Shown here piece after piece: positions 51,811 to 64,000 of a DNA stretch of 64,000 nt. The notes under the pieces are model-generated. The model had not been told where the DNA came from and searched no databases. It was given only the letters and a program-made list of their open reading frames with translations. The stretch comes from Theristus sp. LFF4_11 (lineage: Eukaryota > Nematoda > Chromadorea > Monhysterida > Xyalidae), in contig JASANC010003886.1 of NCBI GenBank assembly GCA_030248135.1, forward strand, positions 62,001 to 126,000. The letters run 5' to 3'. Numbering within the stretch: position 1 is the stretch's first letter; each line of letters starts with the position of its first letter. The position numbers were made by a program, and so were the translations under genes.

Positions 51811-52502
51811 GTCTTGCATAAAATGGCCTTTAGGAGTCTAAAAAACAAAAAAAGGTAAAGCCAGAGTTTTTTTTTCAACAAATTTTGCAAAAAATTAGCT
51901 CCACAAAACTTTCTAAACCGCTTATTCATGAAGTTCGGAGGTTGTTGTCAGCTCCGATGCAGGTTGACTTTCAGATTTTATTTGCAAAGGAGTTCTTTGT
52001 TGGAACTGGATTGGGTACTGGGCTGGGTACGGGTAAAGACTCGGAGCCATGGGAAACTCGCATCTGCATTCGATTTTATTTTTAAACACTGTACTAGAGT
52101 ATGGATTTGAAATTCTGTTTAAACAATTAAAATTTGAACTGTTCAAACTCTAAAACTTCAAAGACGAGAATTGAAACGTGCACCTTCTAATAAAGGCTTG
52201 CGAAGTCTCAGGCAGCCCAGACGTACTGAAGATGGCAGTGTTTTTTCAGTGATTTTTTCTTCAGCGTTATGAACAAAATTCTTAAAAACATTTTAGTGAA
52301 CTGAGAAGAGCGTTTAAGGCGAGACTTTGATTTATTTTATTGTCGATGGCAAAAACAACTATGAAAGACAAACTATTGGGCTGGGTCGTAAATGAGTGGG
52401 ACGTGCGTGTCGGGCCGCTAATGGGTGGGCCGGTAATGCGTGGGCTGCTAATATCGAGATGCAAATGTGTGGACCGCAAATGAGTGGGCCGCAAGTGATT
52501 CC
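51263..52502. repeat. foldback element with GCGGCCCA sub-repeats
   Basis: The left arm (51263-51420) holds seven or more 16-20 bp units such as ATTAGCGGCCCACCCATCAG. The right arm (about 52376-52502) is the reverse complement, with units like GGGCCGCTAATGGGTGGGCC. The interior of about 950 bp contains a second repeat (51650-51840). It lies upstream of the first identified Robo exon. Confidence 0.85.
51650..51840 (-). repeat. CACGTCACG repeat element, copy 2
   Basis: Reverse complement of 23655-23895: CCGGCACGTCACG, GACGTGCCGTGACATGACGT and ACGTCTTGCAT. It includes an (AT)16 run at about 51776-51807, where copy 1 has only TTTATATAT. It is nested inside the foldback element. Confidence 0.7.
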
Positions 52503-52509
52503 ACACTTC

Positions 52510-53600
52510 ACAAGGGTGCACAAGCAATAAAAAACATATCACCCTATTTCATCGAATCTCACGGCCAGTGTGTGCACACTTGTTTTGAAAAAATACTGAT
52601 AATGAAAAAACACATCCATGAAACAACAGACGTGACCTTATCCTGTGAAACTTTTTTTTTGCAAAAAACATAAGTTCATGCAGAATAACGAGCTGCGCTA
52701 CTCACGCGCTTTTTTGGTTTGACAAATCAATCTGAGAAATCGTGTCGACAAACCGGTAAATAACAATTTTTGTTTTTACTTGACGGACGTAAGAGTCCAC
52801 GAACATTATGCGTGTTGCTCCTTTCACTCTCTGTGCGTGCATAACAAGTTTTTTTGTGCGCATGCACAATCCGTTCATGTTCTCGACTTTTCTTACACCC
52901 GGTGGATCGTTTAATGTCAATCAGATATTATCTCGCCCCGATCACCAATGATAACAATCGATTTCAATCAATGTCGTGCGCAACAAGGAAACGATTCAGA
53001 TGCAAAGGCGAGAAACGCAATCTCACAGTGAACAACCAAGCAGCATCGTGCCGTTTTACGATTAGCCCAGACCACACACCGCATGAGACGCTGACATTTT
53101 GACATTCGCAGGCAGGCGAACATACGCAAGCGGTTTTACGACTTTCTCGCGTGTTCGCAAGCACGGACGGACAGAAAAACACGCAACTACAGGCTGAGCC
53201 CCTGAGTGTCTCTCGGTGAAAACCGTTAAAAGCCAGCCAATAAATGCATTGCCATTTCATTGCCAACACCACCGATGCGCAGCAGTGGCACGTTCTCGTA
53301 AAATCCACTTTAACCAGACTGCGCGCAAAGAACAAAAAACCGAAAACGTTACAGAAAATATCCATCAAGATGATAGTGCCAAGTGCGTTCCCTGAATCGT
53401 TAGTTTGTGAATTTGACAGAAAAAAAGAGACAAGTCGATCCATTGATGGCATGGATTGTTCATGCCAAGAGTTGTGTGGAGAAAAAGCTGAGAAAACGAC
53501 GCCACACACGAACACAAACAGCCAGCGCAGCAGATTCGGTTGCGCCTCTTCTTTCAACACTCACTCTGTCCTACATGTGGAAACGCGCAAGAATGAAATG
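52510..53600. other. no gene supported; presumed Robo 5' intron or upstream
   Basis: A minus-strand frame starting at 53560 begins with a hydrophobic, signal-like stretch (LLRWLFVFVCGVVFSAF) but lacks a convincing phase-1 donor to join the exon at 51021. Confidence 0.35.
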
Positions 53601-53614
53601 AAACGTATTATAAA

Positions 53615-53735
53615 AGGGGGTTTTTTGGGGGGGGGGGTTTTTTTGGGGGGGGGGTTGTGGGGGGGGGTTGGTTTTTGTTTTTTTTTTTTTGGGGTGGGGG
53701 GGGGGGGGGGTGGGGGTGTGGGGTAATTCTGAGCA
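53615..53735 (+). repeat. poly-G/poly-T tract
   Basis: Alternating runs of 8-15 G and 5-12 T over 120 bp. It is likely to form G-quadruplexes and is probably hard to sequence accurately. Related in style to the G-run MITE at 2390-2824. Confidence 0.85.
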
Positions 53736-53900
53736 GCCATTTCAGTTGGCTCACTCTGGAGACCATTTCGGATCTGCGTGCATTTTTTCGTTCGTTCATC
53801 GCATCGCAACACATCGTGCAGCTTGAATACAGAGTTTCTTTGTGTGTTTTAGAGACTCCAGAATTTATATTTTTCAACAGTATGGAGATTTTTTGTGTTG

Positions 53901-53929
53901 ACACACACACACACACACACGCACACACA
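53901..53929 (+). repeat. (AC)n microsatellite
   Basis: About fourteen AC units with one GC interruption. Confidence 0.95.
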
Positions 53930-53939
53930 ACTAAAAGCT

Positions 53940-56900
53940 TGAAAAGTAGTGAGCTTCGGCAAATGCCAACTAGCCGTTTCTTCTTGTTCCTTTCCCTTTT
54001 CGACAAGAAAAAAGTACCGGCCCCATCCGATGACGAAAACCATTTGTAGCGCACGAGACTGCGTAGTACTATGAGGCTTCCAGAAGTGTCGGACGTGCAC
54101 CGAACGTCAACGCGAGTGCTATCTATTTTGTGACGACAAAAATGACATGCAATTTTGACGCTTTGAACAAATTTGTCGTTGTGACACATTTTTTGAGTGA
54201 TACGAAACTAGAACATTGCCCGTTTAAACAATGATCCGCCAAACGAAAATAAACGAAGCCAACCAAACAAAACAAGCTGCTATTTGAAACAAGAAGCAAG
54301 ACCTCTGAAAATGCAGCCAGTCAACGCGGCTTAAATCACCGAAAGCGCTGCACGTTACAGACCAGCGAACATCACAACTAGCGAAAAACATGTCATTCAT
54401 CTAGTATGCACATTCTAGCGTTGATGTGGCAGTCACACCGGTGATGATTTGTTGGCAGCGGACGCCCGTGTCTGTGAGACTGCGTCTGTGCGTTCGGCAC
54501 GCCACAACTGAGACATCACCCAGAGCAACTGACGTTTTCTCCCTGCCATGAATGTAACTTTGTTGCCATTTCTTATGAGCACTTGTCGCACCCGTCACGT
54601 CGGTCGTGTTTGGTTGTTCTGGTAATTTCATTGGTATTTCAGACAGAGCAAAAAACGGTATTCTCTGTGGCGAACAAAATGTTTGGCAGACCAAGTAGAT
54701 GTAAAAAGCACAACATAATAAACCGATAAACAGCGCATCTCGTGGTCCCTTCTTTCATAATTTTTTGAACGTCATAAAAATTGCAAATGAATTGTGGACA
54801 AGTTCGTTCAACAAGGGCTACATTTTTCATTTTTTGGGCGCCTCAATGTCGAAAAGAAGTTGAAAGTCAAAAAATAGTTGTCGGTCTTTAAGAGTGCCCA
54901 GATTATGCGGCTGGTCAATGATCGAATGCCTTTTTTATTTCAAATTTGTCCCGTTACCATTGCGTGCTCAATCATCTGTAGCTGAGGAGCGTTTTCGCCA
55001 ACGGCACTGGACGGCAACGGCAACCCATTCAGCGGCAAAAACACAACCGTTCTCTTTTTGTTATCAAACCCAAAAAAACTGCTCATCAGGCCACAATAGA
55101 GTCGAAAGAGAGCAATTGTGATAAATTGTCAACAGTTTCAAAAACGTCCCATGAAGTCGTGTGCAAAAAACGCTGCATTACATTCATTCAGTATTTGAAA
55201 CAAATCATCGGCACGGTGGAGTGGAGTGGAAACTGCTTAATATCAACCCACCACAGACAACAATGACTGCAATTTGTCGCACTTTGATATTTCGCTACAA
55301 TTGTCGTGTGGTCCACTCTGGTCCAGATCGAGAAGGAACAGCCCCGGCAAAAAGCTACACAAAAAACCAATAGAACCAGACTGGGGTAGCAAGAAAACGT
55401 GCAGAGCAGAGGCGAAACGTGAAGACAAGCGAGCACCAGCACAAACCAACCCACCCAGCCCTAGCCACGTGCGTCACACTAATTTAAAAAAAAAAATCCG
55501 GATTTTTTTTTCCCCTAACCCTAATCCCAACCACACACACATGCAAAGCAGCTAATGCTCTGTTAGCATCTGCTCAGCTTACGACACAAAATAATAAAGC
55601 TGTTAGAGCTGACTGATTGAGAATGTCATGTTCGTCGTAGAATGAATGCAGTGCACACAACAATCACTGTTGTGGTGACTCCTTGAAACGAGCAAAAAAC
55701 CTCGGGCCATGCGAAAGAAAGACGTGCCTGACGGGTTGGCTGTGAATTCAATCATCAATCATCATTCAACCGTTCAGAGAGCACATGTTTTTGCAGCATT
55801 CACTCAACGAAACACGTGAACCGAACAACATCGTTGTGGCTGTCTGCACTGCTGTGCGCTCTAGTCTGCGTGTGGGTCGAGTCTGCGATTTCTTCCTTCC
55901 AAACTTCAAGGGTAAAGAATAACGATTGACTGATAAACACAGTAAACGCACACTTCAGTCCAAACAGTAAGCTGCCGTGTTTCTTCCGTCCACCATTTGA
56001 GATGTGCATGTGATGTACATGAGATCCATGTGCACTTTGAAATTTGACCGCATGATCTCCTTACAATGGTCTCAAATCAAGTCCCAATAGTGAATAGTTC
56101 CACTACCACTCATGTCTGATGAAAAAACATTACGCAGCAGGCGGTACCACCGAGTACCAAGTGTATTTCATGTCATTTCGATTCCCGTTGTTTCTAAACC
56201 GGTGACACCGATGAACTCTTCGAAATGAACCAGTTTCAAGATAAAGCACCGCCCAGATGACTGATGGAGCGAGATCTGCAAGCTAATCAAACAGCGCATT
56301 CTACACGTGGCCACGGCAGCATGAAATTAGCAAGCTACAAAAGCACGTGTAACAAGCAATGTTTGTTAGTCAGTCAGAGGCACCAGCGTCTTCTCGTCAC
56401 TGCCAACACGCACGGTGCATATCATGCGAAAAGAAACCAAAGAAACGCTGATAGGGCCAGAGCAAAGTGCCGAGCTATTCCGCTTCAAGCAGCGCCCCCG
56501 TTCGCTTCCGCACAGCGTGACCAACCGATTACGCTCAGAATCGATCAGGTCTCATTTTTATTAGTGTAAGTGTGTGCGTTCGAACGTACATGTGTGCTTT
56601 TGCTTGGCAGGCCCCAGTTATTAGAATGACTCAGCAGCACTATTATTAGCAGCAAGTGCTTCAGGTACAACAGTGACTGCTGCTGCCTTTGAACGTGAAC
56701 ATGACGCGCGTTAGAAATGACCGTGGCGTGGCTGTAAAGCATAACAGTAATACACTGAAAACATTGAGCTGACCGCACTGCTAATCCCAGTAATCAACAA
56801 ACAAAACATTAAACAAATGAGCAACTGAGTCCACTGTACGACCGACCGATTTGAGGGCAATCCGCAATCCCCATAATTCTTTCTCCTCCAAAGCAAACAA

Positions 56901-59278
56901 ATTGTGCCCTTCTGAAAATACATACATGGACAGATGGATAATGTGCTAAACAGAAAAACAGCCTCCGAAGAATATTGAGTATCTATTGTCGTTTTTTTGC
57001 TCGTTGTTTTCGACACCACCGATTTTGTGCCACAAAGTCAGTTCGAATGAGCCTGCCTGGTCAACCGTTTCACCACATGAGCAGCTGAACGCACATATTT
57101 ACCATAAGTTGAATGCATTTGACTTGAGTCGCCCCCCCCCGCCACTTTGTTCCAGTTTTTTAAATGACCCCAGCCGACAATGCAAACTAAGTAGCCGACA
57201 GTGGCATCGTAAAAGAACACAATGGCAGTACCACAGCCGCAAAACAGTTACAGTCTCCATTGTCGCAACAGCACTGAAAGAAGTAAACAACAAGGAAAAT
57301 GCTGTTTTGTTTTGTTCACCAATGAGCAAGCCAAGCGATCGTCAGAAGCGCCGATGATACAGGTGATGAAACAAACGGGCAGAAATCAAAAGCGCATGTT
57401 GATTTGCTTAATTTTTGACGTTTTCCATGAACCACACGCCAGTCCCTGCCTGACTCACCGAAGCACGACAATTGAGAAACAAACGCCCATCTCCATTACG
57501 AACGATGTAACGACACAGAAATAAAAGAAGTCAAGTGCTCTGTCAGAATGTGCCCAGGCACTTCAAACACAGCGCACTGCATTCACGGGACAAACGCCTC
57601 ACTGAACAAGTTTTTTAGTGCAAGTCACAGCATGAAACTGCGCTGTTCACTTGGTCATGAACTGCACCAACACAATAGGCCAGACGCACAACACCAACGA
57701 ACACTGCACATCCCAGGCAACGCTGTCTCGCATGGTAGGTGTTCTGGTGAAATGTTCGCATTGCTGTCGTGCAGTTCGTTGCTTTGAACAGAAATGCACA
57801 CTTTTTTGCGGCAGTTTTTACGTCTGAAAAACACTGGTTCCCTGCAGAAACAACATTTTAAGTAGTAAAATATTTTTGTTTGCAAAGCTGGTGGTAACAG
57901 AATTTTAGTGAGGCGTTGTGTGTTTCAATTTCGTGGCCACAGAGCACAGGCACTCACTGTGATCAAGCTGCGACCATGTGCCTACTGATCAGCATTATCA
58001 TGTTAGTAATTTATAATAATCCTGGTCATAAATCGTATGCCAAACCGGACTGACACCAGCGAAACCCTGTGGTGACAAAAGAATTAGCAGAATTGTGAAA
58101 TTGCGGTGGGCACGTCCCGACGCGACCCCTTTCCATCGTGAATGTTGAAATAAAAATGCATGGCAAACAGCTGGAGTATACGAGAGACAACACGCATTTG
58201 CATCTAATTCAATGTTGAAAGCAAAGACACTACACCCCAAAAACACACACACACATGCTCTGCTCACGTTCTTTTCTTTCAGTACATAAACGCTTTGCTT
58301 TGTCCGTGTGTCCATCAACCCTTTTCCAAATGCAGCCTACATTTAATTCATTCGTTTATGAGTGGGCGAAAAGAAACAAAGCACAAGCAAGCAAACAAAC
58401 ACGAGGCAAATGGCACAGTCTTCCTCGGAAATACAATCCATATTATGCATGTTCAGCATTGTTTTCGGTGCAGCCACCTTGTCTTGTCCGTTTCAGTTTT
58501 GAGTCACCACTGCACGCAACTGTCGGTTGGTTGGTTGTTGTTCGTGCACCCATCATCTCTTCGACACGGCCATTTGTTTTGAACAACTGAACTCATTGCG
58601 AAAAGCGTCTATCAGTCAACAGATCGCAACGAACATAACAACCGAGCAAGTGCCAAAGCAAGCAGCAACTTGCAGAGTGCATTGCGGCAATGTTTGACTT
58701 TTTACACGGCTGTTGTTTCCGTTCCAATAAACAAACAAACACCGCGTAACACTCAGCATCTGAAACAAAACACCAGCTAGACGCAACAAAGAGCACAAAG
58801 TGAACTGAAACGATAAACTGGCAAAACCGCGGTTCAGCCAGTTTTGCGTTTTCAGTGTTGCACCAATCGCCGCATTCCAAACAGATCCACCTTTTTGTCC
58901 CCAACAGGCAATTTTGACCAGACCAGCCAGCTGAATTTTTCGTGCGCCGCCATACGCTGAGACCACAGCAAACACAGCATGACAAGGACACAACGTCGTT
59001 CAGGAAATAAGAAAAAGTGCGAGTGATTCTGTGCCAGTGATTTATAACCATCATAAAATTCGTGTTTGCATCGTGTGACCGAACAGGTGCAGCCACGAAA
59101 ACAACGAAACGAAAACACGCAGAAATAAACTGCACAAGAACACAACCGTGCGTTTGCCACGCACTTTCCTTCACCGACTCTCACCAGATGCCACTGCACC
59201 GATGGTTCTGAATCAGAGATCACCAAAAACACCAGAAGATAAAAAATGCTTCGGGTCTCTGTCATCAATTATTTAGCT
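53940..59278. other. long stretch without a supported gene
   Basis: Read on both strands: only short frames with no domains. It contains a 44-bp match (55484-55527) to 15053-15095: a poly-A/TCCGGA/poly-T palindrome followed by CCCCTAACCCTAA. A secretory-like minus frame at 59268 (IFYLLVFLVISDSEPS) ends at a phase-0 GTGAGA donor; the Robo exon at 51021 needs phase 1, so direct joining fails. Confidence 0.4.
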
Positions 59279-59286
59279 GACCACAT

Positions 59287-60081
59287 TAGAGTTGGTAAAA
59301 AACCGGTTTTTTATATTGCCAGGAAAAAAACCGGTTTCTTTTCCGTTTTAAAACCGTTTTAACACCATAAAAAACCGAATTCTTCCCACCTCCTAAACTT
59401 TTCAGAACTTGGCATCTTGAACTCAAAATAGGAAATACATCAAAATTAGTGATTTTGAGCAGCGTAAAATGCTGTTTTCGGGCATACAACCGACCCAATA
59501 TGCTATTTTTGCCACCAAATGCTACCCAATTTTTTGTTTCAAATCAAATTAATTTCGCTTTTATTGGTTTCCAGGGCAGCACGTTCAGTAAATTAAAAAC
59601 AAAGACTGGGCAGTGACCGTGTAGGTGTGGGGAGCGGGGAGGGACGGTTGCAAGGAGACCGGATAGCTGACCCCGATTAGGGGGCGAGATTTGCAGAACT
59701 GCAAAGTGAAACCGGTGGCGGATTGCGTTTGAAAAATAACATTTCATCAGTTACCCTTTGCAAATCGACAACATCGTCAGTCAGTCTGCATATGCACTTA
59801 GTTTAGCAGTCACCTTGTCTTCATCGTATTTCACTTGACCCTTGACACAAAAGCTTCTGCAAAATGATGCTTCACCAGTTCAGTTTGACACAGTTCACTG
59901 CACCGTTTTTTCAAAAATATAATTTTACGTTTTATCAATCAAACGAAGAGTTGTGATTTTTGACCACGAAGTATGAAAATTTTTAAGGTAAAAAACCGGT
60001 TCTTTATTTTTTCAAAAAAAACTGGAAAAAAACCGGTTTTAAAACGGAAAAGAAACCGGTTTTTTTCCTGTGCCAACCCTA
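59287..60081. mobile_element. hAT-type MITE, copy 3 (795 bp)
   Basis: Near-identical to 21794-22596. A perfect 8-bp duplication GACCACAT flanks it (59279-59286 and 60082-60089). Ends are TAGAGTTGG and CCAACCCTA. Confidence 0.92.
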
Positions 60082-60089
60082 GACCACAT

Positions 60090-63000
60090 CACCCACCCAC
60101 CCCGCCTTGAATCGTTGTGGTTTATTGAACGGTATTGATTTTGATTCTGGGCTGCAAAAGAAATACGTTGTAAATTTTGAAAGCCTATCGATTCCATGCA
60201 AAAAAACTCAAATGACTTTCCAGCCATCTTGATGCCTGATTAGCAACAGTGCAACAGCAGTCACAATTTGTCTCCCCAAACCCCATCAGTTGTTGTAAAT
60301 GTCGCACAATGTCTCACAGTTTGCAACCACGAACTATCTCCGCAATTCACTGTTTTTTATAAGGACGGTAATAAATCTTAGAATGGGTGCCCCATGGCCA
60401 GCAATCATTATCTCTCAGTTTCCAAAACATTCAAAACATCAGTCGCAGCCGTGCTAGCATTTTTCAGTCATTGAACTAAACACAACGACACGACCCACGC
60501 TACGATGCCCTTTAGTTTTTTCAATGCAGCTGTCTCATTCTGCATGTGAAAAATAAAAGTTCAACGATAACAAAAAAGACATTGTTGCTGTTGATGTTGT
60601 TGTTGTCAATACATGCAACGACGACGTGAAATTTCATCAAGGCCAACCATCAGAAACGTGCTTCTTTGCTTCGCTCATGATCATGATATTGTATTGAGAA
60701 ACCAGTCTGACTGGCAACTAGGTCTGCAGTCAATGTGGTCGTCATGCTGATGATGTTACGCTGTTTTTCTGGCCTCCAGCGCAGCACTTACAATTCAATT
60801 ACAATAGTCAAAATCGCAAACTACACAATTTATCAAAGCGCCGCAAAAAAACTTGGAGAAACAATATCGTGTCACTTTCAAAACATAAGTTTTTGAATCA
60901 GACCGGAATGTTCTTTCCCCCTTTTCAAAGCGGCTATCAAAGATAAGCAGTCAACTAGTGCAAAGGACTTTAGAATAGAATCTGGTGCTTGAATCTTTGA
61001 CGTGCTCGTGAAAGTGAGAACGATCATTTTCAATACAGCAGCATAAAATGAGATGGCACCACAAGGCTGACACTCATAAACGCATGGCGGTCAATTTATC
61101 AAGTCATACTTCACGTGCTTGTCAGCGTGCATCTTTGCGCTCCTGCCATTTAAGATGTGAACGAATAAATGAACACATGCATATGACTCGGTTTCACCAC
61201 GATTTTAGTTTGAATCAGCAAACTGTTGCCATGCCATGCCCTGCACAGCGTTCAGATGGTGAATTCCAGTGCTGGTCTGGACTGGTGTGCATACAAGCAC
61301 AAAGACACACACCAGCAAACGTTCCATCATTCGTTCTCATCACTTCTGACAATATTATTGAAACCGCACTGCCGTACTGTCCCAAAACGCCACTTTAAGC
61401 CATGGAACACGTTCAACCCGTCCGTGGAATACGCAATGAGCGGAGCACTGAAAGACAGCAGCGCATAATCACCAAGTCGACTGTAAATGATATGTGAGCC
61501 TAGGAAGTAATCGAAAACGACATTCGCTGGCCCCGTCTCCGTTTTGCATTTGAATTCGAATGCGCCGCACGCGCATTGAGTGACGCAATAATAACAAACA
61601 CTGTGAAAACCGTTGGCAAACGAATTCAGTAACAGCCGTACGGACACCGCGCACTCTGTGTATCACTTTGCGTAACTGCATTCATTGTCCATTGGCAGCA
61701 TTGTACAACTTACCACTATTGCGACACAAGCAAGCCGTCTCGTTTTCTGCTGCATCAACTCGACACACACGGGCAAGTTGGTAACTGAATACGATGCTCT
61801 GCTCTCAAGTACAACTACAACAAATAAAACTATAACGAAACCTCTGAATGGACACATACACTCAAACCATTGTAAAACTGAACAGTTCTCTCAATTCTGG
61901 CAGCAGTGGCACAGGAACGAACGCGATCACATGCATTTTCTATGGTACGCCAGTTCAAAAGTACACGAAACGCAAACCTTTTTAACCCCAATTACGGGAA
62001 TGTTCTTCTTTTACCAGCAAGATGTTTCTCTTGATAAGCTTCAATTTGAAGTTTGCTGGTAGCAGACAGCAATCGTTTCCTTCTTACCAAAAATTCGTGT
62101 TCAATCTTTTAGTCAACCCACACAAAACTACTGAAAATAGCAGATGGCACGACAAACCCTACTTTTTATTCAAAAACCAACCGAAAAAACCCGGTTTACT
62201 CCAAATGAAAAACTCCCGTTAACACGAACAGTTGAGGAGACACAAGTGGGTTTTGAAAAGCTGATGTCTTTATGCAGTATGTATCCCTCCTGAAAACATT
62301 TCGAAACATTTTCGAGCATTTGTTTTGGAATTGAAACTTCTTCCAGCTCCCGGTTTTTGCAATCTGCACAAACGCGTCAAGACGAGAAAGAGAAAAGGAA
62401 ACTACACCGAAAAACTGCTTATCTTGTTCGTCAATTCGTGAGCGTAACGCACAACTCCACTGTACGCGCACTGTGCGTGGCCTACGGCTTCCTTGCGTGT
62501 TTATTGAGCCTCGTGGGGGCGGATGACAACGAAGTCGATAAAAACTAGCGCAAAATTCAATAAAGGAAACTTTTCTGTCTAGTTTTCTTTCGTGTGCAGC
62601 CTGACAGGCAAGATAGGAAATAATAAAGCTCCGTGATCATGTCATGCTGGTGGTGAAGACTTGTGTTTTTCACGGCACAAATGAAAGCAGGAAAACGCAT
62701 CAGTCCACAGTTGTGTCAAACAAACGCATCAGCCGCATTTCACAGCAGCATTTTAGGTCCATTTCAAACTCAGCGCTGGTTTCGGCTCATCGGCATAAAC
62801 CGTAAACCAGCTGAAGCAATAGAACTGGTGCTGCGCGAAATGCCAATCGATGCAGCTTTTAGGCGCTGCAGAAGTAGTATGCCGGTTTGGCAGCATATTT
62901 TGTAGCGTGTTGGCTAGGCACCGCACACAGCGTTGCTCTTGGACTCAGGCTTGTCAACAACAACAACAAGACGCACAGCCTCAACACAAATCAAGCAGTA

Positions 63001-64000
63001 CGACTGGCTAATACAAAGGGACATAAATTCAGCACGAACGCACACGACACGGACGCGTCAAACGGATACGACTCAATCAACGCCTTTGCCAGAGTTGTCG
63101 TTGGCACGTTTGCAATGTGCGCAAGACACGCGAAATGCTCATCATACGCATCATGGACATGATGTCACTGCATGCAACGTACAAACCAGCAAGAACGCTC
63201 CCACAGCGCTTAGTCATGTTTCACGCTTTCACAGAATCCTAGCGATTCTCTGGGTGTGGCCGTGATGGAATGATTGATAAAGACACGGTCAGCAGTGAGT
63301 GATCAGCAATTCGCCCATAATCATTTCATACGGCCATCCTAATCCGTGTGAAAACATATACGACTTTGACAATTGAACAGCATGGTTTCATTCATGTCAA
63401 GTCATGATCATGCGAATTTCACAATTCCGATTTGCAGCCACCAGCTTCGACGGTTCAACCGGCGGCTGACCACGACGACCACAAATACTCGCTAAATTTC
63501 TGTTCCCTTTATCGGTTCTCAATTATGCAATGTGTCCCACTCATTGCCTATCACAAACTTCAACCAGCAGCCAGCAACCCAGCACCACCAACAAGTGCAA
63601 GCACACACCAACCACAACATGTCAGAGTCCATCAGGTGCATATTTCGTAAAACAAGGAATATGCTTCAAATGTGGCCCGGACATGCATGACAACAAACCT
63701 CTACCAGTGTCAGCTGTACCAGACAATCTGTCTCCATTGTGTGTTTGTCTCTTGGCGTTTCACTTTCCCCCAAGTTTGACGTTACAGAAAATACACTGAC
63801 AACGCATATACCTGTTGTTACCAGCCAACTAATCAAGCAAATAAAGCAGTTATAAATGTATAAATAATTGATTTCACATGACTACCAGCAAAGTTGGTGC
63901 TGACTTAAACCAAACACACACGTTGATACGTTTCTCTGATAGTAAAGCGTTACTTTCAATTACAATAATGGGGAAAATGGCAGAAATGAATGAGTAATAC
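60090..64000. other. no gene supported to the right edge
   Basis: Moderately AT-rich with scattered short frames. None has recognisable domains or splice-consistent partners. It may be intergenic or intronic. Confidence 0.4.

Noticed and set aside
53608..54189. 193-codon minus-strand frame with a Pro/Lys tail
   Set aside because: Its tail comes from the poly-G/T tract and the rest matches nothing recognisable.
58593..59174. 193-codon minus-strand frame
   Set aside because: No recognised domain, no splice partners, many Cys and Trp typical of noise.

Overview
This is invertebrate nuclear DNA. Genes are split by many short introns (mostly 50-250 bp, a few of 1-4 kb) with GT-AG borders; exons are GC-richer than the AT-rich introns, and repeats are abundant. 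The gene set (a TTBK/CK1-like kinase, an astacin with EGF and CUB domains, F-spondin, a SAX-3/Robo receptor) fits an ecdysozoan, most likely a nematode. I cannot name the species. Exon borders below were placed by hand from reading frame, splice signals and family similarity; in every model the exon phases are consistent.

Layout. 0.2-7.7 kb: three Helitron-like elements, the first carrying a giant foldback palindrome, with a small RING-type zinc-finger gene between the second and third. 8.0-9.7 kb: a tau-tubulin-kinase-like protein kinase. 9.7-16 kb: a dead Tc1/IS630-type transposon and G/C-homopolymer elements. 16.1-23.4 kb: a six-exon glutathionyl-hydroquinone reductase (ECM4/Xi-class GST) whose introns hold a satellite, inverted-repeat elements and hAT-type and TA-type MITEs. 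23.4-29.4 kb: no convincing gene; minisatellites and a coding-like relic. 29.4-34.8 kb: F-spondin (+), lacking only its 5' end. 35.4-38.5 kb: a complete secreted astacin metalloprotease (-), convergent with F-spondin. 38.6-42.2 kb: MITEs and one orphan exon. 42.2-51.0 kb: SAX-3/Robo (-), lacking only its signal-peptide exon. 51-64 kb: repeats and otherwise featureless sequence that is probably the 5' intron or upstream region of Robo.

Functionally, three neighbours are extracellular or guidance proteins: F-spondin (matrix, axon fasciculation), the astacin (matrix or cuticle proteolysis) and Robo (Slit receptor). Nothing in the sequence shows co-regulation. The most distinctive content is the repeat landscape. 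Three foldback elements have arms built of short tandem sub-repeats. A hAT-type MITE family has three copies with perfect 8-bp target duplications, one with its empty site preserved nearby. The Helitron-like family shares matching termini.
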